From Pyxicephalus adspersus (lineage: Eukaryota; Chordata; Amphibia; Anura; Pyxicephalidae), in NCBI RefSeq assembly GCF_032062135.1, contig NC_092860.1, positions 154,038,116 to 154,102,115 of the forward strand: a DNA stretch of 64,000 nt, read 5' to 3'. A program made the position numbers and the translations under genes. How positions within the stretch are numbered: the first letter of the stretch is position 1; the number at the start of each line of letters is the position of its first letter. Positions 54,349 through 64,000 of the stretch are shown in pieces. The notes under the pieces were generated by a model that searched no databases, was not told the DNA's origin, and was given only the letters and a program-made list of their open reading frames with translations.

Positions 54349-55655
54349 TGTAACTGGCTTTTTCTGCATCGGTCGAGAGCAGTAACGAAGATTTGTCAGA
54401 AGAAGCCGCCACGTGAATCCATGAAATGGCTCTTAAAGTATTATCTCGGGCTTCCCTAGAAGGCATAAACCCTACTTGATCTACGTGGATAAGAGCACGA
54501 ATGTGCCTTTGCAGTCTGTTGGCTAGAATTTTTGGTAAACAGTTTAGGATCTTGGTTCAGAAGCGAAATAGGCCTGTAGCTGCTACAAACCGAAGGGTCC
54601 TTATCTGCTTTGGGGATTAGTGACTATAGCTCTTAAGGAATACAGCGGTAGAGAGCTCCCATCCGTCAAGGAATTAAAATTAGCTACAAAGTGAGGGGCC
54701 ACGTCCTTAGCAAACTTCCTGTAGTAAGGGAGTGAAAAGCCATCCGGTCCTGGCGCCTTCCCCGCCTTAGTTTGCTTTATAGCTGCCTGGAATTCTGCAA
54801 CACTTATCGGGGCTTCCATATCCTGACGTGCCAAATCAGACAGGCATGGTAAATCAACCCTCTCTAAATAGCGCTGTATTTTCCCCAAATGGGAGTTGCG
54901 TGCTGTACTCGACTGATCGGGTGGTTTGAAATTGTATAGGGAGGCGTAATAATCTCTGAATTTTTCGGCTATCTCTTTCACCAGGTACACCTTTCCCCCA
55001 GAATCAGTAGCTAGAAAATATACATGTGTGAGGGCCCTTAGGCCTCCCAGGGCTCTTGCCAGCAGTCGCCCACATTTTTCCCTATGTTCATAATAGGTTC
55101 TCCGGCATTTAACCAGGGCTGCCCGCGCTTTACCAAGACAGAGCGAGGCTAATTTCTGGCATAGAAGACCCAACTCTGAGCCCACCCGTTTGTCTAAGGA
55201 GCGCTTATGAAGGAGCTCCAACTCCTGCAAGCGTTTTATAGTGGAGGCAATTTCCGCTTGTGTTTCCCTTTTCAATCTAGCCCAGTGTTTTATAAGAATT
55301 CCCCTAATCACAGCCTTTTGCGCTTCCCAGATCACAGTGGGAGAGCACTCAGGAGCAACATTCAAGGTAAAGTTACTCCTCATTTCGGATGTCAGCTCCA
55401 CAACAACCACTGGGTCAGCCAATAGCGATTCATTTAGTTTCCAGTACCAGGACTTGGGGGAAGTGTAGGCTAAATGATCTGAGAATGCAATGTTTCCAAT
55501 CCTGCAATCCACAGCCTGCATCAGTCCCCTTGCTTAAGCCAAAAATGATCAATGCGTGAATACATCTGGTGCGGGTGAGAATAGAATGTGTAATCCCTAC
55601 CAGTTGGATTCAAAATCCGCCACACGTCAACCAGTTGATGTTGATGTAAAAAGTG
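54349..55655 (-). mobile_element. Tx1-like L1 ORF2 fragment
   Basis: The open minus frame 55521-54601 covers the linker and N-terminal RT: FRDYYASLYNFKPPDQS, then AIKQTKAGKAPGPDGFSLPY. It continues in another frame with SYRPISLL and VDQVGFMPSREARD, ending at a TDAEKA-like point near 54350. Both ends are truncated and it lies between hAT relics E and D. Confidence 0.8.
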
Positions 55656-58126
55656 TTCCAATTAGCTAGCAGGTCCCGCCGCACCGGATGTATCCAGGCT
55701 GCTGCTGCTGCTGCTGCTGCTGCTAGCTGGAAAGGCTGAGCACAAGTCCCTTACAAGCACTTCTTGGTAGTGCTGCATTTTAGGTCCCCTGTATTGGGGC
55801 AAGATGAGTTGTTGTATCTCAGGCTTGTAACGTGGATCCAGTAATGTAGCAATCCAATAGTCGTCAGTCTTTGTTTTTATGTGTTTTATGCGTGGATCTT
55901 TGGCTAGGCACTCCTCCATGAAGGATGTCATGTGGCTCAAGCTACCCACAGCTGAGGTAATTCTGGACCCACACTCCTGTGGGTCGAACAGCAGCACAGG
56001 GTCATCCTCCTCCTCCTTCTCCGCCTGGTCTTGCCATCCACGGAACATGCCGCCTTGTGTTTGGGTGGATGGATGCCATGTACCCTCAATATCCTCCTCT
56101 GCCCCTTCCTCCCCTTCTCCCATGCCTGCAATGTCCTCCTCATCCTCTTCCACCTCCTCCTCTTTCTGGATTGGTGGTGCATACTAGGCACGCATGTCTG
56201 AGATGAGATTTGTCGTGATTGTCGTGTCCGAGATCCACCATCATCTGTTCCAGCAGGCATATGATGGGGATGGTGTCAGTGACACAGGCCTGATCTCTGC
56301 TGATCATCCTGGTCGCCTCTTCAAAACGTGACAATACAGTTCACAAGTCCTCAATTTGCAGCCACTCCGCAGGGCTGAAAAAAGGTAATATGGGTATGCA
56401 TCTCAAACGAACAGACTCTGACACGTAATTAACCACCGCTTTCTGTTGTTCAGCCAGCTGCTGCAGCATGCAAAATCTGGAGTTCCAACGTGTGGCCACA
56501 TCACAAAATAACCGGTGCACTGGCAGGTTCAGATTTCGCTGTAACTCCACCAATTTGGCACTGGCTGTGTACGACCGGCGGAAATGCGCTGACAACTTTC
56601 TGGCCTTCAGTAACAGGGGCTGGAGGCCTGGGTAATTCCGAATCAAGCGCTGTACTATCAGGTTCATGACGTGAGCCAGGCAAGGTACGTGTGTGAGTTT
56701 CCCACAACGCAGGGCTGCCAGCAGATTGGCCCCATTGTCACACACGACCTTGCCTGGCTGAAGTCTGTTGGGAGTTAGTCATTTCTCCTCCTGCTCCCTC
56801 AAGGCACTTAGAATGGCTGCGCCCGTGTGGCTGAGGGAACCCAGGCTTCACAACTTCAGGACTGCGTGGCAACATCGGAATTGTGAACCGAAATAGCAAA
56901 CTGCAGGTTGGTGCTGGCGCTGAACAGATGCTGCTGAATGGGAGGTGCTGGTGCTGGGTCTCCAAGACAAAGTTTCCCTGGAGGAAGAGGTTGAGGCACA
57001 TGATTCAATGGAGGAGATGGAAGTGGAGGTTGAGGAGGAAATTACATGGCGATGTACTCTGGGTGGAGGTAGGTATGCAGGCCATGCTGCAGCTGCATCT
57101 TCCCCTGCTGCCACCAAAGTTACCCAGTGAGCTGTAAAGGAAATATATCTTCCCACTCCATGCTTGCTCGACCAACTGCAGGGCCATGGACACATTGCTC
57201 TGCACGTGTTCATGCAAAGCAGGAACACATTTTTGTGCAAAGTACTGTCACTTAGACATAACGTACTGTGGGTTTGCGCAGAGGAATGCGTATTGGAACG
57301 CATAGGAGTCGGTAAGGGAGGAGCTCTAACGCAATCAGCTGTGCAATTGCGGCATTGATCAGCTTTGTTTTGGGGTCATTTTGGCCATATTTCCTCTTGC
57401 GCTCCAGCATCTGGGGAATGGAAGGTTGGATGCTGCTAATGCTAACCACAGAAACATTGGACGATGGGGTAAATGTTGTGGGGGATGGAAATGATGGCTG
57501 GTCCTGACTGCTAGCAATGCCACAAACAGCAGCCGATCTGCATTGGAGCTCCTGCTCACCGCTGGTGAAGCCTGAAAAAGATAATGATCGGCTACATGCC
57601 ACACTCAAATTGCTGGCAGCAGCATAGGAAACTGTAGTGGCAGAAGGAGGAAAGGCAGCGGAGGAGGATGGAGCAGTTGGAGCTTGCTTCTTGGGCGGAG
57701 GTGGTCGCATAGAGCTCTGTGCTTTCACCAGGTGTTCACGCCAGGTTACTGGGTGGTGGCTTTTTAAATGGGTGCTCATGCAATTTGTTCCAAGTTTGTT
57801 TGGGTTTTTGCCTCGTTTCAAGTATTGAGCACACAGTTTACAGATGAGCATAGTGTTGTCTTCATATAATATCATATTGGACATATAAAAAATGCCCACA
57901 CTGGCGAACATTTAACTGGGCCGAAAGGTGCTCTGGAGTTGGTGCTCGTGGTGGCGGTCCGCGGTTGTTGAGGCATAGCTGTGGGGACAGCTTCCGACGA
58001 TTTCAGTCTATGACTTGCCTGGTAATTAAAGTATGCAGAGTGTGGGCAGCTTTTACCCTCTTCCTCCCTCTCCCCCTTTGAGAGTGCTCTGCAACCTCCT
58101 CCTCCTTTTCTTCTTCTTCCTCCTCC

Positions 58127-58415
58127 NNNNNNNNNNNNNNNNNNNNNNNNNNNNNNNNNNNNNNNNNNNNNNNNNNNNNNNNNNNNNNNNNNNNNNNNNN
58201 NNNNNNNNNNNNNNNNNNNNNNNNNNNNNNNNNNNNNNNNNNNNNNNNNNNNNNNNNNNNNNNNNNNNNNNNNNNNNNNNNNNNNNNNNNNNNNNNNNNN
58301 NNNNNNNNNNNNNNNNNNNNNNNNNNNNNNNNNNNNNNNNNNNNNNNNNNNNNNNNNNNNNNNNNNNNNNNNNNNNNNNNNNNNNNNNNNNNNNNNNNNN
58401 NNNNNNNNNNNNNNN
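58127..58415. other. Assembly gap (289 N)
   Basis: Unknown bases flanked on the left by a CCTCCT/TTCTTC pyrimidine tract, within the leader of hAT relic D. Reading frames crossing it are artefacts. Confidence 1.
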
Positions 58416-58667
58416 GGGGTATAATCACTAGACCCAGGCTGGGTCATGTATTCCACTACATCTTCTGCCTGGTGTGGCAATAATGGACGCCCATCACCAA
58501 TAGCAGTGCTTCTCGTTCTTGGGTCTGCAGCTAAAAACAAACTCATACTGGTTTGCTTGTCAGCACCCCTACCAAAGCTGCCCTTTCCTCTTTGGCAAGA
58601 CATTGTAGAAATGTTTTTATGTATGTGGCTTGACACCCTGCAAAATACTTTGTAGCTAATAATATAT

Positions 58668-58684
58668 TTGTATATATATATGTA

Positions 58685-58720
<36 letters not shown>
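58668..58720. repeat. (TA)n / TATG microsatellite
   Basis: TATATATATATG-type repeat in the 5' noncoding part of hAT relic D. Confidence 0.9.
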
Positions 58721-59399
58721 GGTCAATTTGATGGGGGGTTGACACACAAAATGCGAGTGCGCTGTGTTGTATGCAGCACTTTGCTTCAGTGGTGATGCTT
58801 GTAATATGCAGCACAGTATACAAACTATATACTGCAGTAAACACTGCGTCAGTGTGTCTGTGAGTGTGACACAGTCTACCAAAGTAAAGCACTTTTTTCT
58901 CTTTGACAAAGAAAGCAAGCCAAGCAGCACAGAAAGGTTGTGATGCTATCAGCAAATCCATGTCAGGAGTGGTAAATGCAGGCACGCCTTGGCCTTATAT
59001 AGGTCAATGGCTGCCTGTGTGGCATGCAGTGACAGACAGCCAATCGGCTGTCTGCCACAACAAAGATGGAGGGGGCATCCTTGCTCTAACAGGAGGGCAC
59101 TGTGCATCATGGGGGAGGTCCCCAGTTGTTTGAGTGCATTGTGGGAGGGCCGAATTCGGGTATTCGGATGCAGCAAAATTTGGGTCGGGTCCACCCAAAT
59201 TCGAGCGGTCATATTCAGATCTAACATTAGGACGACCCGAATTTGAACAACAACACTAGTAATAATATTAGAAGGTGTGTGAAGCAGGGAAGGTCAGAGA
59301 TAGAATATGATGAATAAAATGGTGAATATTCCCCATACTCCTCAGCACACTTGTCCTGGCTACAAATCATCTAACAGAATTCTGTGTACAACAATCACA

Positions 59400-59775
59400 T
59401 TCCTGATATTGGGCTCAGCTCATTCCTGACTACACAGGCCTTGTCCTGGAGGTAGATGGCTGAGATATGTCTGTGAGGATCAGACTATTTTCATTCAGAG
59501 ATTCCCCCTCACACACACACACAGCACTCCTCACCCCACTGTCACCTCCATGTTCCCGGCCTCCTTGGCACTCCGTAGCTGTAATCACAGAGCAGGAGAA
59601 AGAAGGGAACTCAGCTCTCATGACACAGCCAGCTTCCCAATCACACATCACTCAACTCCAGACACGCCCATTCATCATGGCAATCTATTAATGGGTAGCT
59701 GTGAGAGCCAATGGGTTTTCATAGAGAGACGGAGCAAGGGAACATGGGAACTGTAGTTTAGATTGCAGCGCAAAA
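59400..59775. promoter_or_regulatory. Possible promoter-like patch
   Basis: CATGGGAACTGTAGT at 59743-59757 is on the minus strand ACTACAGTTCCCATG, close to the ZNF143/SBS-type ACTACAATTCCC motif. GCCAATGGG at 59707-59715 is a CCAAT-type box. A (CA)n run lies at 59512-59523. No coding exon was recognised next to it, so this is weak. Confidence 0.25.
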
Positions 59776-60404
59776 AACAACAAATTTCAGTACTGCACTG
59801 TCTAAAATAGGCTGCAAGTACTGCCACCTAGTTGCCAATATGTCCCAGGTCAGGGCCTGGATTGCCTTATGGGAAATCTGGCCCTGGTGTGGAATAAAAA
59901 CTTTACCTGATAATTTATGACGAGAGGCTTTGGGCCTGAACATTTGTGGTATCCTCACACGATCAGAGGTGCTGCCACATTTTTACTTAAAGATTTAGGC
60001 AAATAAAAGTTTACTCTAATGGTTTATAATAATTACTTTAATAGTTTTTATAAATTCCCTGTAAATGTTTTCTTTTTGAAAATTTAGATAAAGACACATT
60101 GAATAAATAGAGAAAATTCTAAAAATAATTATAGCAAATATAATTATTGTACAGTTATTAGAATACAATATATTTTACATTGGATGTCTTTTATCAATCC
60201 CCTCCCCCAGATGTGTCATAGAAGGTTGTGTGGAGAGGTGAGTGGAGGGGGGTAGATGTGTAATTAGGGTTTATGTATGTTTTATTTGTCCGTATTTTTG
60301 GTATGGTATATATAGGTTGGCTGCACACAGCAGTGGCCGGATCACCTGCAATTCAGAGTCAGTCATTTCAATGAAAGAAAGATTCCCAGATATCTCCCAT
60401 TGGA
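59776..60404. other. Non-genic sequence
   Basis: AT-rich, no recognised coding segment or element. Confidence 0.4.
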
Positions 60405-60830
60405 AGAATAATTATAATAATTCACATATATATTTTAGTACAACATATAATTCACATTTATATTTTTGTACTACATATAAAGGAGTGTTGACTATCAAAA
60501 ATCTAGCAATCTCAGGACCTGAGGAAGGCCAAATTTTAGAAAATCACAAATTTTTTTTTTATACATACCACACAGGGCTTTCCTCTCGCATCACCCGCAA
60601 TACCCGCAGACATGTGGCACAGTTCCAAGAAGCTGGCAGCAGGGCTGTCTCAGCATGTATTTAGTTTAGCAAGCGTTTCTGCAGAACAGCAACAAAACAT
60701 TAGTGGCCAAACAGTGCAGTCCCAGTATTCAGTATGCGATCTGAAATTCATGCCCGGAAACTGAAGTATACGGATTATCAATGGCCACAAATTTAGTGCC
60801 ACACAGAACAGAGATGTCATCAGGTCAATT
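60405..60830 (+). repeat. Penelope-type tail or related repeat, copy 2
   Basis: Shares TTTAGTACAACATATAA and TTTAGTGCCACACAG with 51840-51925. CTGAGGA at 60519-60525 and GAAA at 60539-60542 form another hammerhead-like core, here with a poor stem. Confidence 0.45.
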
Positions 60831-61759
60831 GACTACAAAATCTATGTCTGCCCAGAAGCCACTCGTGGTTGACAAATGATCTGCTTATATGAAAAGCCAA
60901 CAGATTTTCAGGCCCTGGTTAGGAGACAGAACAGTTGAGATGATACCAAAAAAACTGACTGTGACTTAATAAAGGAAATAGACAATCTTTGTTCCAATTT
61001 GTCTGGTGATGTAGAAGATCTGACCTGTTCACAGGTACCTTGACTTTCCAATGAGACAAGAAAAAAGCGAAGGCTTTTAGAAGTCTCAGGACTGCCCACA
61101 ATTTACAAGATTGGAGATGGACTACCTTTGAAGGGAAGGCTCAAGGCAACGTCCGTGGGCTCCCCAACCTTTAAGATTGCCATCTAAGGTCACTAGAAAC
61201 CTAGTCCTGTGCCTGTGAGCTATTTCCCAAGACCAATCACAATTGGAGCACCAATATCCCAAGTCTTGTTAGACTGACCAGAGTACAGTAAGTAAAAATT
61301 TACCTTAATAATAAAATAAATAAAAAACACAAGTATCAGCTTAAACAAGAACGCATAAATAAATACAAAATGCTGAAAATGCAATACCTCGGTATACTGT
61401 ATAGTACTATATTCTAGTACTATATTCTATATTTTCTAAAACACCTCCCTAGTGTGGTAAATTTTAAAACCACATAAATATATTTTGTATTATTTTGTAT
61501 TGGATTGGATGCAGGAGTTTGTATTGAATCCAATACAAAATATTTGAATTTTCAGTTACGACCCCTGTCGACGGGCACATGCACTGACATCATCAGGAAT
61601 CGCCGAGGGACGCGTACGCGAAGGCCGAGTGTTCTAATTCTTTCCATACTTCCGTACTTCCATGCAAAAAGTGTTACATTTTTTGCATGTTTTGTTTGAG
61701 AATACCTTAGATTGATCCAAAGTATGTACTCTTCTACGAACATACGCCGGGTTTTTTTT
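60831..61759. other. Non-genic sequence
   Basis: No recognised coding segment. 61395-61440 contains short repeats of TATAGTACTATATTCTAG. Confidence 0.4.
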
Positions 61760-61769
61760 CACACGCTCA

Positions 61770-63163
61770 TGACATACAAAAGGGTACGAGGCAGGTGTGC
61801 CCTTTGTCACCCCTACTCTTCAACATGGCGCTGGAACCTCTGACCAATAAGATTGCGAATACAACAGAACTGCATGGAGTTCAGGTAGGGAAACAGGAGG
61901 TCAGGGCGGCATACTTTGCCGATGACATCTTACTGTTCATGTCAAAGCCTGATATGGATATCCCGTACATTCAGGAGCTATTTCACCAGTTCAGCATGAT
62001 ATCAGAACTGAAAGTAAATTTTTTCAAAAGCGAGGTTCCATCCTTGTCCCCCTAACCGATTCCGAGTTGGTCTGCCAATCTATTGTTTACTATGACCAAA
62101 CCACAGATAACTGATCTTGGTATAAAAATCGTGAAAATCCCGTCTTCCCTCTACCAATTAAACTACCCTTCACTACTAGAAAATTTGTTAGAGATCTGGA
62201 ATTCTGGGGAAGATTGTCGTTGTCTCTTTTTGGCAGATGCCATCTGGTAAAAATAGTGTCCTTTGCAAAACACAAGGATATACAACTTCTAAATATGGCT
62301 TTTGGAATGTTTCTATGGCAAGGAAAAGGGCAAGAATAACAATGGCTAAGTTAAGACTACCAAGGGAGGAGGGAAGGGTTAACTTCCCTGATCCCGGGTA
62401 CAACCATGTACGCAGAGTAATCTGATGCAGAGGGACAGTTTTGATAGGCTGTTTTTTCTGAGACCACCGTCCATATCTAACATTTACTCCTAATACCAAA
62501 ATGTCTTCAACAGGCTGCTTTCTGACACAAATGTGAAGAACTGGCAAAAGGACTTTGAATAATGATTTAGTAGCTCACATGCTACAGGGTTACCAAAATG
62601 TACAAAAATACATGGTGAAAGAGGTCTGGAGGGAATCACAATTTTAATTAGTGCACAGAGCACACAAAGTGCTGACAAAAAGCAATGCCAATGAGACCCG
62701 AGGATCCCACTCTTTTTATTATAAATGCGGGGATGTGGGTGCCACTTTAACACATTATTTCTGAAAATGTCACCAGATAGGATGCCTTTGGGACCCAGCA
62801 CTTAAATTTATCAAGGATACAACTGATCTATCAGTTCCACATTGCTTTCCAATGTGCTTGGTTTAATAAACATTCACAACATATTTTGAGCCCCGGGCTC
62901 CAGTTTTAGCTCCTAGATTTTCTTTTTTTATGTTATTCTTATTTCCATTTTTATTGTTTTTTTAATATTTTATTATTTTTTTCTTTGTTTTATGTTTCCA
63001 GAAATTATTGCTGAGTATTTTGATGTATGTATATGGACACTGAAATTTGTTACATAACAACTCAGGAATTGTAATCTACATGATTGAAATGTGCTAAGGA
63101 AGGTGTAATGTTTTGTTTTGAGTTGTCAAAAAAAAAATATAATAAAAAGTACTTAAAAAAAAG
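61770..63163 (+). mobile_element. Tx1-like L1 LINE, RT C-terminal part to polyA tail
   Basis: The open frame 61795-62055 begins CPLSPLLFNMALEPLTNKIA and holds the YFADDILLF catalytic motif intact. Later pieces in other frames include KVLTKSNANETRGSHSFYYK with a downstream C.H..C-like GDVGATLTHYF (62660-62760). The 3' end has GAGTTGTCAAAAAAAAAATA and a second A-rich run to 63162. 5'-truncated just before the CPLSP motif. Confidence 0.75.
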
Positions 63164-63174
63164 AGGATGGTGTG

Positions 63175-63362
63175 ACAGTGCTATTTTATATTTAGTTTTA
63201 GTTATGTCAGCCCTCTGTAGAAGACGAGGAAGGCCTGCCAGTTCAGTTGCCCTTGAATGGTTGAAGTTTCCCACACATGTGCAGAGGAAATCCAGGGCTT
63301 AGGTCAGACCTTGAATTGGTAAAATTCAAAGTTTCAATGTGAGATCAGAAAATGAGAAATGT
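63175..63362 (+). repeat. ~180-bp dispersed repeat, copy 2
   Basis: Direct-orientation match to 45236-45415. It is followed immediately by an L1 fragment on the minus strand. Confidence 0.75.
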
Positions 63363-63760
63363 TCCCACTCATCTTTCATCATCTTGTAAAACTCTGCAGA
63401 GTATCTTTCCGGACCTGGTGCTTTGCCATTCACAAAATTGGTTATAGAAGACTGTACCTCCAACAAAGTTATCGGAACATTAAGCTGTTCATTTTGTAAT
63501 TTTGATATCACCAGCAGGGTTAGATTGCTCAAAAAAACGTCCGCCTTACTCTCATTTATCAGAGTTTCCCTATAAAGGTTGCTGTAGAAAGTGGCCAATG
63601 AAGCGTTTATCTCTTCCGGTTGGGATGTCAGATCACTTGCAGGAGTTTGCAGAGTTGCAATATGGATCAGTTTATAAGAATGACGAACTAAGTTTGCTAA
63701 CATTTTCCCTGATTTGTTACCGTAACAGTGGAATTACACATCTATGATTTTTCATTGGAA
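63363..63760 (-). mobile_element. Tx1-like L1 ORF2 fragment
   Basis: Minus frame 63703-63326 with LTSQPEEINASLATFYSNLY and NFVNGKAPGPERYSAEFYK, the region just before the RT palm of Tx1-type ORF2. The upstream ANLVRHSYKLIH segment matches the same protein. Confidence 0.7.
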
Positions 63761-64000
63761 GCACTCATATTTCACTCTCCAAATAACAAAATTTCATTTT
63801 ACCTATTTGAGGCTCGCACCCTGTAGAGCACTGGCCCCAAAATAGCCCTTTGGGCCAAGCTGTGGAGCTATATAAACACTCAGAACTATTAGGCTAAAAA
63901 CCACAGTAATGATTGCTGAATTTTCAGCCATCCAATATCTACTAACTGTAAACCATGGATCCTAATGAATTGCCTAATCTAACTTCATGACTAACTAGAA

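Larger units (their letters stand above)
55660..59258 (-). mobile_element. hAT transposon relic D with BED finger and 5' terminus
   Basis: 5' terminus at 59258 (reverse complement TAGTGTTGTTGTTCAAATTC). A leader frame begins with ATG at 58604 (MSCQRGKGSFGRGADKQ, then LLPHQAEDVVEYMTQPGSSD) and runs into the N gap. BED finger at 57860-57740 (NTMLICKLCAQYLKRGKNPN, H..H). Core: MCDNGANLLAALRCGKLTHV, PCLAHVMNLIV and FCDVATRWNSRFCML at 56745-56450. Late part: DDYWIATLLDPRYKPEIQQL at about 55860. The C-terminal dimerisation segment is lost at the L1 junction (55660). A CTG repeat tract at 55701-55723 encodes polyserine. Several frameshifts. One of the best preserved hAT copies here. Confidence 0.82.

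Noticed and set aside
57872..58930. 352-codon minus-strand frame crossing the N gap
   Set aside because: Continuity over 289 unknown bases is artificial. Only the parts on either side that match hAT leader and BED regions are kept as part of relic D.

Overview
This is vertebrate nuclear DNA, most likely from a frog or toad. The gene is split by introns with GT-AG boundaries. The rest is dense in transposon families typical of amphibian genomes: BED-finger hAT transposons, Tx1-like L1 LINEs, a Penelope-like element, an L2/CR1-type LINE, TTAA-flanked MITEs, solo LTRs and an old retrovirus-like pol fragment. Nothing looks bacterial: there are no operons or ribosome binding sites. The species call is inference from repeat content and receptor family.

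The only host gene I can support is one vomeronasal type-2 receptor (V2R, class C GPCR) on the minus strand, from the start codon at 48440 to the stop at 10899. Six exons assemble without a break: 48440-48166, 45850-45559, 38475-37693, 34979-34752, 13303-13180 and 11797-10899. Exon lengths are 275, 292, 783, 228, 124 and 899 nt. They match the usual V2R layout, all phases agree, and the sum is 2601 nt (866 residues plus stop). The exons encode, in order, a signal peptide, a Venus-flytrap ligand domain, a cysteine-rich linker and the seven-helix domain. The gene therefore looks intact although it spans 37.5 kb filled with repeats.

Layout. 1-10.9 kb (downstream of the gene): hAT relic, L2/CR1 tail, Tc1/mariner-like piece, TTAA MITE, 747-bp LTR. 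10.9-13.3 kb: exons 6 and 5. 13.3-34.75 kb: intron 4, a nest holding a second TTAA MITE, a Penelope-like element, a ~76-bp satellite array, a hAT copy, a ~97-bp minisatellite split by retroviral pol, an inverted Penelope tail, an inverted satellite piece and another hAT copy. 34.75-38.5 kb: exons 4 and 3 with L1 pieces between. 38.5-45.6 kb: intron 2 with a long Tx1-like L1 relic and LTR-like repeats. 45.6-48.4 kb: exons 2 and 1. 48.4-64 kb: upstream flank with L1 fragments, two hAT copies of one family facing each other, a 713-bp solo LTR inside a BED finger, an N gap (58127-58415), and a possible promoter-like patch near 59.7 kb.

Only the receptor is likely to make a working protein. All transposon reading frames seen are interrupted. 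The most informative observations are the complete receptor inside the repeat nest, the satellite array that changes orientation, two exact LTR insertions with 5-bp target duplications, paired MITEs with unlike hairpins, a perfect 23-bp hairpin, and recurrent hammerhead-like cores at Penelope-type ends.
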